A stretch of 43,383 bases of DNA from Ruminococcus sp. (GTDB taxonomy: Bacteria; Bacillota; Clostridia; Oscillospirales; Ruminococcaceae): contig JAFUTK010000067.1 of the NCBI GenBank assembly GCA_017471405.1, positions 1 to 43,383 on the forward strand, given 5' to 3'. Positions 9,120 through 16,620 of this stretch are shown one piece after another. Below the pieces are notes generated by a model that saw only the letters and a list, made by a program, of their open reading frames with translations, did no database searches and was not told where the DNA came from. The number at the start of each line of letters is the position of its first letter. Within the stretch, counting starts at the first letter, position 1. The translations under genes and the position numbers were made by a program.

Positions 9120-9641
9120 TCACATCAGTGACAGCGTCTCGTCGTCCAGAGCAACGACTCTGCCCTCTGCAAGGGAGCGCTTGACGTCAATAAAGCGCTG
9201 GTTGCGGCTGCCTCGGAATTTCAGTTCAAGGCTCCGCTGCTCGAGGATAAATCTTCCGTCGATGAGGTAGTCGCACTCCCGGAGCAGCTCGAGATAGCCG
9301 TTGTCGTCATTGGCCTCGCGGATAAGCTCTTCATATTCAAAGCCGGTGTAGGCGATCACGTTGAGGCCGGCACTGTGTACCTTTCGGGCGAGGTCGGCCA
9401 TAGGCTTTGCCTGATAAAAGGGGTCGCCGCCGGAGAGGGTAACGCCGTCGAGAATGGGATTTTTGAGTATCTCTGTGAGGACGTCGTCTGTATCGGCCTC
9501 ACTGCCGCCGGACATATCCCAGGTCTGAGGGTTGTGGCAGCCCTTGCAGTGGTGCAGGCAGCCCTGCGTCCAGACGGTAAAGCGGAAGCCGGGACCGTCC
9601 ACGATGGATTCGGGTGTAAGCCCGGCACAACGGAATTTCAT
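9120..9641 (-). CDS. nrdG: Anaerobic ribonucleoside-triphosphate reductase activating protein
   Basis: Radical SAM activase that installs the glycyl radical on NrdD. It has 173 residues. It opens MKFRCAGLTPESIVDGPG and carries the cluster motif C-LHH-C-KG-C (residues 29-36, CxxxCxxC binding a 4Fe-4S cluster), then GCHNPQTWDM and SGGDPF. The family usually has 150-200 residues, so it is complete. AGAGGTG lies upstream of the ATG. Read right to left, the order is nrdD, a DUF554 gene, a 346-base hairpin-rich gap, then nrdG, so it is not tightly joined to nrdD. Odd point: the nearby NrdD lacks the Gly-Tyr-Leu motif that this enzyme should modify. Confidence 0.93.
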   Translation of the reverse strand: MKFRCAGLTPESIVDGPGFRFTVWTQGCLHHCKGCHNPQTWDMSGGSEADTDDVLTEILKNPILDGVTLSGGDPFYQAKPMADLARKVHSAGLNVIAYTGFEYEELIREANDDNGYLELLRECDYLIDGRFILEQRSLELKFRGSRNQRFIDVKRSLAEGRVVALDDETLSLM

Positions 9642-9987
9642 ATTTTAACACCTCTTTCGGTATACGGGTAAGCTTGGATAACGAACGCGAAGCGAGTTAA
9701 AAAGCGCGCGGTCAAGCCTCGCGCTAGAGGCTTGCGGGTCAAGGGCAGCGCCCTTGCGGAGCTCGAGGCAGAGCCTCGTTTGCGGCGTCAGCCGCAACTC
9801 GGCGCTGTGACAAGTGACCGAAAAGGCACCACCTTTTCCGACCAAACTAAGTCATTAAGAACATAGCAATTCGCAGTGCCGAAAATGAGCAGCTCTGCAC
9901 TCATAGGAAACAGTGAGCGAAGCGAACGTTTTCCGTCCCCCAGCACACAATACTCGGGGCGCCCGGTGTTAGCTTTCCCGCCTCAGT
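9642..9987. repeat. Hairpin-rich intergenic region with a chain of short palindromes
   Basis: No gene fits in this 346-base gap. The left 200 bases are a near-continuous row of small inverted repeats with loops of 3-6 bases: AAGCCTC/GAGGCTT (about 9712-9731), AAGGGC/GCCCTT (about 9740-9754), GAGGC/GCCTC (about 9762-9775), TTGCGGC-GTCA-GCCGCAA (9780-9797), then CTCGG and CGAAAAGG-N5-CCTTTTCCG (9819-9840). The last two plus the CTCGG linker repeat the architecture of the composite hairpins at 15.3, 22.9 and 31.5 kb. GGAAACAGTGAGCG/CGAACGTTTTCC follows near 9907-9937. No promoter is obvious. Confidence 0.6.
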
Positions 9988-10710
9988 TCAGAACCACGGC
10001 AGATAAGCCGCCCCTATGGCGAGAAACACCGCCGGCAGCATATTCGCTACCCTCAACAGCTTCCCCCATATAAGGTTCACGCCTACACAGAATATCAGCA
10101 CCGAGCCGATAAGCGAAAGGTACGCCGTCGCAGTGTCGGTCATTATCGGAGCCACAAAGTGCGCCAGCAGAGTTATCCCGCCCTCAAATAGGAAGATAGG
10201 TACAGCCGAAAACGCGCAGCCCTTTCCCAGCGACGAGCTCATTACCGCTACGATGATGAAGTCCAGTACCGACTTCACCGCCAGCACTGACCAGTCGCCG
10301 CGGATGCCGTCATTGATGGCTCCCACTATCGCCATCGCCCCTATGCAGACGGTTAGCGAGGCGGTCACAAAGGCGTTTACGAATCCCGCATCTCCGCTGT
10401 TGCCGGTCTTGCGCTTTAGCCATTCTCCGAAGCGCTCAAAGCCCTTTTCGATGCCTATAAGCTCCCCGATTATAGTTCCCAGCGCTATACACAGCACCAC
10501 CAGCATTGAGCGTCCGCTGGTTATTTTGCCGTCATCTATTGAGAGCATTCCCTCCATTGCGCCCGCAATGGCTATGAATAGCACACTCACTCCACAGGCC
10601 TTGGTCAGCGCCTCCTGCTGTTCGGATTTAAAGAGCTTTCCTGCGAACAGTCCTATAACACCTCCGCCGACTACGGCTGCGGTATTTATCAGCGTTCCCA
10701 AGCCTATCAT
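9988..10710 (-). CDS. DUF554 family integral membrane protein
   Basis: A 240-residue hydrophobic protein starting MIGLGTLINTAAVVGGGVIGLF, with about seven membrane segments and repeated glycine motifs. It is typical of the DUF554 (YdfK-like) family, whose transport or other role is not established. Supporting stretches are GKLFKSEQ near residue 25, IGELIGIEKGFERFGEWLKRK near residue 90, FVNAFVTASLTVCIGAMAIVG and the C-terminal LIWGKLLRVANMLPA. It lies between nrdD (72 bases upstream on the same strand) and nrdG. A hairpin in that 72-base gap may end nrdD transcription or reduce readthrough. No function in nucleotide reduction is implied by the sequence. Confidence 0.85.
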   Translation of the reverse strand: MIGLGTLINTAAVVGGGVIGLFAGKLFKSEQQEALTKACGVSVLFIAIAGAMEGMLSIDDGKITSGRSMLVVLCIALGTIIGELIGIEKGFERFGEWLKRKTGNSGDAGFVNAFVTASLTVCIGAMAIVGAINDGIRGDWSVLAVKSVLDFIIVAVMSSSLGKGCAFSAVPIFLFEGGITLLAHFVAPIMTDTATAYLSLIGSVLIFCVGVNLIWGKLLRVANMLPAVFLAIGAAYLPWF

Positions 10711-10730
10711 AGTATTTGCCGCCTTTCCGG

Positions 10731-10759
10731 AAAATAACAGGCGGAGAAACTCCGCCTGT
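10731..10759 (-). terminator. Hairpin after nrdD
   Basis: ACAGGCGGAG (10737-10746), loop AAA, CTCCGCCTGT (10750-10759). On the minus strand the stem is followed by TTATTTT. It lies 24 bases after the nrdD stop and before the DUF554 start, so it could be a weak terminator. Confidence 0.7.
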
Positions 10760-10782
10760 CGTTTACAGTTATTTCAGAGCCT

Positions 10783-13032
10783 TTAGCAGCTGCAGGTGAT
10801 GCGCCTGATGCGCTCGTGAACAGTCTTGCGGTGCTCTGCCTCGGTGCGTCCGCACAGCGGGCACTTGTCGCCGATGATGCCGGTGTAGCCGCAAACGGGG
10901 TCGCGGTCAACAGGGTGGTTGATGGCTCCGTAGCCGATACCCTGCTCCTTCATGCAGCGGATGATCTTCTCAAATGCCGAGATGTTCTGTGTGGGGTCGC
11001 CGTCCAGCTCGATGTAGGAAATGTGTCCCGCATTGGTGAGAGCGTGGTAGGGAGCCTCGATCTTGATCTTCTCAAAGGCATTGATGTTGTAGTAAACAGG
11101 AACGTGGAAGGAATTGGTGTAGTAATCTCTGTCGGTGACGCCGGCAATCTTGCCGTAGCGCTTTCTGTCCATACGGACAAATCTTCCGGAGAGGCCCTCT
11201 GCAGGGGTAGCCAGCAGCGAGAAGTTCAGGCCTGTGCGTTTGGTTTCCTCGTCGAGACGCTTTCTCATATGAGATACGATCTCGAGGCCCAGCTCTCTTG
11301 CCTCCTCACTCTCGCCGTGATGCTTGCCGGTCAGGGACTTGAGCGTCTCAGCCAGACCGATAAAGCCTACCGAGAGAGTACCATGCTTGAGCACCTCGCC
11401 TACCTCGTCATTGAGGTCAAGCTTGTCGGAGTCGATCCATACGCCCTGCCCCATCAGGAAGGGGTAGTTCTTTACCTTCTTGCTGGCCTGTATCCTGAAA
11501 CGGTGCATGAGCTGTGCGATGCACAGATCCATCATCTCGTCCAGACTGTCAAAGAAGGTGCCGATGTTGCCCTGAGCCTTGATAGCCAGTCTCGGCATAT
11601 TGATAGAGGTAAAGGAGAGGTTGCCTCTGCCGGTGACTATCTCGCGGCTGGGGTCATGAGCGTTTCCGATAACTCTGGTGCGGCAGCCCATATATGCGAT
11701 CTCGGTGTTGGGGTCGCCCTGCTTGTAATATTGCAGGTTGTAGGGAGCGTCAATGAAGGAGAAGTTGGGGAAGAGCCTCTTGGCGGAAACTCTGCACGCC
11801 AGCTTGAAGAGGTCGTAGTTGGGGTCGGTGGGGTTGTAGTTCACACCCTCCTTGACCTTGAAGATGTGTATGGGGAAGATAGGAGTCTCGCCGTTGCCGA
11901 GACCTGCCTCCTGTGCCAGCAGCACGTTCTTGATGACCATTCTGCCCTCAACGGAGGTATCGGTGCCGTAGTTGATGGAGGAGAAGGGAGTCTGCGCACC
12001 GGCGCGGGAGTTCATTGTGTTGAGGTTGTGGATAAGCGCCTCCATAGCCTGATAGGTGGCTCTGTCGGTCTCCTTGTAGGAGGTCTTGTAGGCGAATTTC
12101 TGTATCTTGTCAACGGTCTTGGCATCGGTAAAGGAAAGAAGAATCTCTGCCTCTGCTTCCTTATAGCCGTTGTCGTAGGAGAGGGTGACCTCAACGCCCT
12201 TTTCCTTTTCGATCTTCTCCATTATCTGCTTGGCGATCTCCTGAGAATCGGGAACATCAGCCATCAGAGCAAGAGCGCGGTGAATGTTGTCACGGTAGCG
12301 GTGCTTAAAGGTCTTTCTCACGCCTATTGCCATATCGTACTCGAACTTGGGCACCGACTGGCCGCCGTGCTGGTCGTTCTGGTTGGACTGGATAGCGATG
12401 CAGGCCAGAGCCGCATAGCTGGAGATATCGTTGGGAGTTCTCAGATAACCGTGACCGGTGGAGAAGCCCCTCTCAAAGAGCTTGGTGAGGTCTATCTGTG
12501 TGCAGGTGGTGGTGAGGGTGTAGAAGTCCAGGTCGTGAATGTGGATATCGCCCTCAGCGTGAGCCTTGGCGTGAACGGGGTCAAGGACGTACATCTCATA
12601 GAATTCCTTAGCACCTACGGAGCCGTACTTGAGCATGGTACCCATAGCGGTATCGCCGTCGATGTTGGCGTTCTCACGCTTTAGATCGCTGTCCTTGGCG
12701 GACTTGAAGGTCAGGTCCTCATATACCTTCATAAGGCGGGTGTTCATCTCTCTGGCGCGGGTTCTGGTGGAGCGGTAGAGAATGTAGGCCTTAGCGGTGG
12801 CGGCATGGCCCTCCTCGATGAGCACCTTCTCAACGCAGTCCTGTATCTGCTCAACGGTGGGAGCCTCCAGATTCTGCTGCATCAGCATATCTACGACCTT
12901 GCCTGCCAGCTCCAGAGCCTCGTCGTAGTTGCTGCCGCCGACAGTCTGTGCCGCCTTGTAGATAGCACCTGCGATCTTCTCTATATTAAAGGTCACGTTT
13001 CTTCCGTCGCGTTTCTTGATTTTGATGATCAT
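10783..13032 (-). CDS. nrdD: Anaerobic (class III) ribonucleoside-triphosphate reductase, C-terminal glycyl-radical motif absent
   Basis: Reduces ribonucleoside triphosphates to deoxy forms without oxygen. It has 749 residues: an ATP-cone at 1-95 (IKIKKRDGRNVTFNIEKIAGAI), then the ten-stranded barrel with HIHDLDFYTLTTTCTQIDL, SSYAALACIAIQSNQNDQHGG, TPFSSINYGTDTS and YTNSFHVPVYYNI. The zinc-site region has Cys714, Cys724 and Cys727 (DPVCGY...CPLCGR). The chain then runs HERIRRIT and stops as Cys-Ser-Cys. Canonical NrdD proteins continue RRIT-Gly-Tyr-Leu, with the radical on that Gly, plus about 20 residues. I read the other two frames beyond the stop and found no GYL remnant, so the end is replaced rather than frameshifted. 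The promoter and candidate NrdR boxes are at 13126-13190. GGAGG precedes the ATG. Confidence 0.93.
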   Translation of the reverse strand: MIIKIKKRDGRNVTFNIEKIAGAIYKAAQTVGGSNYDEALELAGKVVDMLMQQNLEAPTVEQIQDCVEKVLIEEGHAATAKAYILYRSTRTRAREMNTRLMKVYEDLTFKSAKDSDLKRENANIDGDTAMGTMLKYGSVGAKEFYEMYVLDPVHAKAHAEGDIHIHDLDFYTLTTTCTQIDLTKLFERGFSTGHGYLRTPNDISSYAALACIAIQSNQNDQHGGQSVPKFEYDMAIGVRKTFKHRYRDNIHRALALMADVPDSQEIAKQIMEKIEKEKGVEVTLSYDNGYKEAEAEILLSFTDAKTVDKIQKFAYKTSYKETDRATYQAMEALIHNLNTMNSRAGAQTPFSSINYGTDTSVEGRMVIKNVLLAQEAGLGNGETPIFPIHIFKVKEGVNYNPTDPNYDLFKLACRVSAKRLFPNFSFIDAPYNLQYYKQGDPNTEIAYMGCRTRVIGNAHDPSREIVTGRGNLSFTSINMPRLAIKAQGNIGTFFDSLDEMMDLCIAQLMHRFRIQASKKVKNYPFLMGQGVWIDSDKLDLNDEVGEVLKHGTLSVGFIGLAETLKSLTGKHHGESEEARELGLEIVSHMRKRLDEETKRTGLNFSLLATPAEGLSGRFVRMDRKRYGKIAGVTDRDYYTNSFHVPVYYNINAFEKIKIEAPYHALTNAGHISYIELDGDPTQNISAFEKIIRCMKEQGIGYGAINHPVDRDPVCGYTGIIGDKCPLCGRTEAEHRKTVHERIRRITCSC

Positions 13033-13125
13033 TTTCCTTTACCTCCGATATATATAAATGTAATGTCCATTATTTAGTCCCCGTTCCGACAGGTCTCCGG
13101 AGCAGGTGTTGCTCACCTGGGTCAG

Positions 13126-13190
13126 CCACAACATCTTGTGGTTTTGTCGTGAACATTTACAAGTATATAGTATTTTCAGCCCAATGTCAA
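13126..13190 (-). promoter_or_regulatory. nrdD promoter with two candidate NrdR boxes
   Basis: On the minus strand, TTGACA (13190-13185), 17 bases, TATACT (13167-13162). A dyad overlaps the -10 (ATACTATATACTTGTA, 13173-13158). A second, nearly perfect palindrome CCACAAGATGTTGTGG lies at 13141-13126. The shared TTGT half-sites are 31 bp apart, about three helical turns, as known for NrdR box pairs. A further hairpin (CAGGTG/CACCTG, 13103-13119) lies in the leader. NrdR control is inferred; box 1 matches only one half-site well. Confidence 0.65.
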
Positions 13191-13199
13191 GTGGATTTG

Positions 13200-13640
13200 T
13201 GACAAAAAATATATAACACTTTTGTACACCCTGCACAACCCTCTCCCCGAAAGGCCTTCCCGGCTGTTTTCGCTGGCAGAGCAAAAGTGAAGCTTGAAAG
13301 GCATTATACTTTACAGATAAAATCGGAGAAAGCACTATCAAGAGAACAGCTTGACAGCCCGTCGTTTAATGGTTTGGTCATTGTTTTGTTAAGTCTCTGA
13401 CGAACTTTAAAATTGATTTCACCCTATATTTGCGCAATTTGCGCTCACTTTTTTTGGACAGTAATTTTTCGCTCTCCGAAACCCGCCTATGTAAAGCTTC
13501 ACGCCTTGAACAGCAGATGGGCTATTCATTTTTGAATATAAAGCATATCTCGGATCATATGTCAAGATATGCCATATTTTGTTTCTCAGGATAACAATAT
13601 ATTGTGGTCGAAGGTCGTCTTTGAGCTGGCCGGACAGAGA
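13200..13640. other. AT-rich intergenic region with no recognisable gene
   Basis: About 440 bases between the nrdD promoter and the sugar transferase terminator. I see no supported coding frame. It contains an inverted repeat GCATATCT/AGATATGC (13543-13572). Inside this, on the minus strand, is TTGACA with a weak TTTATA 17 bases on, or TATATT 19 bases on, so a small transcript running towards nrdD is possible but unsupported. Confidence 0.35.
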
Positions 13641-13669
13641 AAAGCCCCTCCCACGTGGGAGGGGCTTGG
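13641..13669 (-). terminator. Terminator of the sugar transferase gene
   Basis: AAGCCCCTCCCAC/GTGGGAGGGGCTT (13642-13667) is a perfect 26-bp palindrome followed on the minus strand by TTTCTCT. It lies 16 bases after the stop codon at 13683. Confidence 0.8.
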
Positions 13670-13682
13670 TACAGCCGTAATA

Positions 13683-15086
13683 TTATTTCAGAATCTTGTC
13701 CAGCTCGTTGTCGTCCCGCTGGGGATGCTGCTCGCGGCGGGTCTCAACAGGCTCTTCTGCGACGCCCTCGGTAGCCTGAGGGGCAAAGATAGTCTTTATG
13801 GTCATCAGCATTATCTTGATGTCTAACAGTATAGACTGGTTCTCGATATACATCAGATCCAGCTTAAGCTTGTCATAGGGGGTGGTGTTGTACTTACCCA
13901 TCACCTGAGCGTAGCCGGTGAGCCCGGCCTTGACTTTCAGGCGGTATCTGAACTCGGGCATTGTCTCCTCATACTTTGCGGTGAACTCGGGGCGCTCCGG
14001 CCGGGGCCCCACGAAGGACATATCTCCCTTGAGAATATTCAGCAGCTGTGGAAGCTCATCGAAGCGTATAGCTCTGATGACCCTTCCCACCGGGGTAATG
14101 CGCTTGTCGTGCTTGCCGGCCAGCTGTGCGCCGTGGGATTCGGCGTCCACTACCATACTCCTGAACTTGTAGACCTCAAACTCTCTGCCGCCTATGGTAA
14201 GACGTTTCTGCTTGTAAAACACCGGTCCTCTGTCGTAGAGCTTTACTGCCAGCGCCACCAGCAGCATAAAGGGGGAGGCTATTATCAGTGCTATCAGCAC
14301 TAGAATAATATCAAAGCTACGCTTGATGAATCTCTGCTCGGCGGAAAGTCCCTCATTGCGGTTGAGCAGCAGGGGAGTGTCGAAGAGGTTGAAGTCCTCC
14401 GAGCCGCGAATAATTATATCCGATATCTTCGGGGTGATATAAACTCTGATAGAGCGGTCGAGGGCGAATTTCAGCAGCTTGTTGCGCAGCGGGCTGGGAA
14501 CATCTGAGATGATGACCGCCTCGTATCTCAGTATCTGCTCCTTGATGCGTTCAATGTCCTCGTCGCAGCTGACGGAGGCACAGATGTGGTATTTATCCTG
14601 CCGTATGCTCATTTTTCTGATAAGGCTGGTGGAGTTCTGGTTGCCGTAGACGATTATCATTCGCCTTGGAGGATAGATGTGCTTGAACAGCAGCGAGGCC
14701 GTCACGCTCCACGCCAGAGCGATGCCTATCTCGATAAATGTGAGCTTCACCATAGGCCAGGCGTCGAGACGTCCACGGCCAATAAGGCTTATCTGTACAA
14801 AGGTGATGACATTCGTGGTGAGTATTCCCAGCACCTGCGAGCCGAACAGAGCCGTCTTTCTCAGGTAGGTCACCTTGAAGCCGCTGACGCTTCTAGTGAC
14901 AGCTGTATATATAAAGACGTATATCATTATCAGCAGGATATTACCCTTCTGCCAGAAGGGGTCCCGCATCTCGCTGTTGTAGGCGGAATACCAGGTATTA
15001 GCAAACAGTACTGCAAAGGCCGAGATTATCACCAGTGAGATGATAAATATCAGCAGCCGCTTGAACTGCTCCTTGTTTTGTTTCAT
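13683..15086 (-). CDS. Polyprenyl-phosphate sugar phosphotransferase (exopolysaccharide initiating enzyme)
   Basis: Predicted WbaP/PssY-type enzyme that transfers a sugar-1-phosphate from a nucleotide sugar onto undecaprenyl phosphate at the inner face of the membrane, starting exopolysaccharide or capsule units. It has 467 residues: four N-terminal membrane segments (about 10-150), a nucleotide-binding-like middle (RRMIIVYGNQN near 160), then the catalytic domain from about 255. That domain shows KRSFDIILVLIALIIASP, GPVFYKQKRLTIGGREFEVYKFRSM, RFDELPQLLNILKGDMSFVGPRPE and KAGLTGYAQV, the family hallmarks. The Glu/Arg-rich C-terminus is unusual. It stands alone with its own promoter (15203-15175) and terminator; no other polysaccharide genes are nearby. 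The exact sugar cannot be told. Confidence 0.9.
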   Translation of the reverse strand: MKQNKEQFKRLLIFIISLVIISAFAVLFANTWYSAYNSEMRDPFWQKGNILLIMIYVFIYTAVTRSVSGFKVTYLRKTALFGSQVLGILTTNVITFVQISLIGRGRLDAWPMVKLTFIEIGIALAWSVTASLLFKHIYPPRRMIIVYGNQNSTSLIRKMSIRQDKYHICASVSCDEDIERIKEQILRYEAVIISDVPSPLRNKLLKFALDRSIRVYITPKISDIIIRGSEDFNLFDTPLLLNRNEGLSAEQRFIKRSFDIILVLIALIIASPFMLLVALAVKLYDRGPVFYKQKRLTIGGREFEVYKFRSMVVDAESHGAQLAGKHDKRITPVGRVIRAIRFDELPQLLNILKGDMSFVGPRPERPEFTAKYEETMPEFRYRLKVKAGLTGYAQVMGKYNTTPYDKLKLDLMYIENQSILLDIKIMLMTIKTIFAPQATEGVAEEPVETRREQHPQRDDNELDKILK

Positions 15087-15174
15087 ATTTTTCCTCCCTG
15101 TGGAGTGAGCCTGCCTTTCTTTTGGCTTTACGTTTTGTTTCGGCGGTCTGTTATTTCTTTGTGCCGTTTATGGA

Positions 15175-15203
15175 ATTATATCACACTTTAAAATTTTTAT
15201 CAA
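15175..15203 (-). promoter_or_regulatory. Promoter of the sugar transferase gene
   Basis: On the minus strand, TTGATA (15203-15198), 17 bases, TATAAT (15180-15175) with TGTGA in front of the -10. The leader is about 80 bases and ends in GGGAGGAAAA before the ATG. Confidence 0.8.
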
Positions 15204-15316
15204 GCCTTTTCCGGCAAGAGTGGAGGATTAAACGTATTTCCGCACTTTTTTGAGGAATTACTGTAAACATTTGCACAAAATAAATGAAGAAAAAGAGTCT
15301 GCCCTACAGTTTTCCC

Positions 15317-15432
15317 GCCGAAAATAAATACTCCCCCCGCAGGGGGAGTATTTATTTTCGGCAATTCACCGAGCTGCGCAGCGGCTCGGTGAAAAAACAG
15401 GAATATCCCTCTGCGTAAGGGGGATATTCCTG
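15317..15432. repeat. Composite hairpin element (copy 2, reverse orientation) plus a third hairpin
   Basis: Three hairpins in a row. The first is a perfect 21-bp stem (15317-15337 with 15342-15362; core CCGAAAATAAATACTCCCCC, loop CGCA). The second is TTCACCGAGC/GCTCGGTGAA (15365-15393). The third is CAGGAATATCCC/GGGATATTCCTG (15398-15432). Read on the minus strand, hairpins 2 and 1 give a GC hairpin ending CTCGG, GAATT, then CCGAAAAT...CTCCCCC, the same order as copies at 22.9 and 31.5 kb. It also lies where the flavodoxin gene would terminate. The gap 15087-15454 contains no gene. Confidence 0.7.
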
Positions 15433-15454
15433 CCTTAACTGATACGAATAAATA

Positions 15455-16165
15455 TCAATAGCCCTGATCCTTGAGCCAGCCATCGATGTCCTCCTGCGAG
15501 CCGCCCACGTCTGCGCCCCGGACAGAGTAGCCGTCTTTGACAGTCGCGTTCGGCTCCAGCTCCTTGAATTTGGAGACCGAATCCGCCAGTCCGCTGCCCT
15601 CGTGGGTGGTGACAGGGATAATGGTCTTGCCCGAGAAATCATACTCGTCAAAGAAGGTGTAGATGGGCATAGGCATAGTGTACCACCATATAGGATAAAC
15701 GATGAATACGGTATCGTAGCTGCTTATATCGACGGAGGTTGCAAGCTCCGGGTGGATGCCTGCGTTCTTCTCGGCCTTGGCGTCGTCGGCAAGGTCGTTA
15801 TATTCTGTTGGGTAGTCCCTGACGGTCTGAATAGAGAAGAGGTCGCCGCCCACATATGAGGCCACCACGTTTGCCATAGCCTCGGCGTTACCCATATCCT
15901 CGCCCCAGAAGCTGACCTTTGAGGCTGAGGTCACAGCGTCGTTCTCGCCATTCTCGGCGGCGGTGAAATAGGCCACCAGTATGCTCCCAGAAGGCTTGGT
16001 TGATTTTTCGGGAGAGGTTTCAGAGGTCTGCTCTGTCTGGGAGGCAGTTTTCACGCTGCCCACCTGCTTTGCAGTCTCGGCTGGCTTGGTGCCCCCATCG
16101 TTGCTGCCGCAGGCAGTGAGGGCAAGTATTGCTGCGGCAAGAACCGCTGTTAGAATTCGTTTCAT
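15455..16165 (-). CDS. Flavodoxin-domain lipoprotein
   Basis: Secreted, lipid-anchored FMN-binding flavodoxin, 236 residues from the ATG at 16165 (AAGGAGG upstream). An in-frame extension to 16210 is rejected because the lipoprotein signal starts at MKRILTAVLAAAILALTAC. The lipobox LTAC puts the lipidated Cys at residue 19, and a Thr/Ser/Lys linker runs to about residue 65. The flavodoxin fold starts at SILVAYFTAAENGEN (phosphate-binding loop region) and includes YDTVFIVYPIWWYTMPMPIYTFF, GKTIIPVTTHEGSG and a C-terminal helix. Such exported flavodoxins are common in anaerobic Firmicutes and probably carry electrons outside the membrane; the partner is unknown. It is divergent from the DUF1653 gene, with a candidate operator in between. 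Confidence 0.85.
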   Translation of the reverse strand: MKRILTAVLAAAILALTACGSNDGGTKPAETAKQVGSVKTASQTEQTSETSPEKSTKPSGSILVAYFTAAENGENDAVTSASKVSFWGEDMGNAEAMANVVASYVGGDLFSIQTVRDYPTEYNDLADDAKAEKNAGIHPELATSVDISSYDTVFIVYPIWWYTMPMPIYTFFDEYDFSGKTIIPVTTHEGSGLADSVSKFKELEPNATVKDGYSVRGADVGGSQEDIDGWLKDQGY

Positions 16166-16214
16166 ATAATTATCCTCCTTTAAGGGTCGGGGTTGGTTTT
16201 GTTCTTTCAATTAC

Positions 16215-16250
16215 AGTATAGCACACAATGCCACGTTTGTACAATACAAA
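16215..16250 (-). promoter_or_regulatory. Promoter of the flavodoxin lipoprotein with an overlapping inverted repeat
   Basis: On the minus strand, TTGTAC (16244-16239), 18 bases, TATACT (16220-16215) with TGTGC in front of the -10. The -35 lies inside TTTGTA-CAA-TACAAA (16236-16250), a 15-bp inverted repeat that could be the site of a dimeric regulator. Which regulator binds is unknown. Confidence 0.55.
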
Positions 16251-16293
16251 TCGCTGATAGCGCTATTACCGGGAATTATACTGTATGCTTCGG

Positions 16294-16322
16294 TTGACAC
16301 CCTCACAATTGTGTTGTATAAT
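16294..16322 (+). promoter_or_regulatory. Consensus promoter of the DUF1653 gene with a palindrome in the spacer
   Basis: TTGACA (16294-16299), 17 bases, TATAAT (16317-16322). The spacer contains the perfect palindrome CACAATTGTG (16304-16313), well placed for a repressor that would block polymerase. Confidence 0.85.
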
Positions 16323-16347
16323 ACATTCAGCAAAGGGGGAATATACT

Positions 16348-16569
16348 ATGACATACGAAGAGGCAAGGGCTAGCATACCCGCCGGGCGTTACCGCCACTA
16401 TAAGGGCAACGAATACGAGGTCATCGGCATTGCCAGACATTCCGAAACGCTGGAGCCCATGGTAGTCTACCGCGCCCTCTACGGCGAGGGCGGCATATGG
16501 GTGCGCCCCGCGCAGATGTGGAATGAGCCAGTCGGTGACGGACTTCGCTTCACCAAAATAAAAGACTGA
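16348..16569 (+). CDS. DUF1653 domain protein
   Basis: A small 73-residue soluble protein that is almost entirely a DUF1653 domain: AGRYRHYKGNEYEVIGIARH, then SETLEPMVVYRALYGEGG and IWVRPAQMW. The family is widespread in bacteria and has no assigned biochemical role; its compact beta-rich pattern resembles small ligand- or nucleic-acid-binding folds, but that is only an impression. The ATG at 16348 follows AAAGGGGGAA; in-frame codons upstream overlap the promoter. It has a consensus promoter and a shared terminator (16581-16620), so it is a single-gene unit. Confidence 0.88.
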   Translation: MTYEEARASIPAGRYRHYKGNEYEVIGIARHSETLEPMVVYRALYGEGGIWVRPAQMWNEPVGDGLRFTKIKD

Positions 16570-16580
16570 AATACATAAAA

Positions 16581-16620
16581 CCGGGTGCAGGCTTTAAAAG
16601 GTCTGCACCCGGAAGTTTTT
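16581..16620. terminator. Bidirectional terminator between DUF1653 gene and EAL gene
   Basis: CCGGGTGCAG (16581-16590) and CTGCACCCGG (16603-16612) with TTTTT after it on the plus strand and TTTTATG on the minus strand. The genes on either side converge. Confidence 0.88.

Noticed and set aside
10711-10790. Frameshift as the cause of the missing NrdD glycyl-radical motif
   Set aside because: I read all three minus-strand frames past the stop; none contains Gly-Tyr-Leu or the usual tail.
10816-12684. Open frame of 622 codons on the plus strand opposite nrdD
   Set aside because: Shadow of nrdD codon bias; no motif and no start signals.
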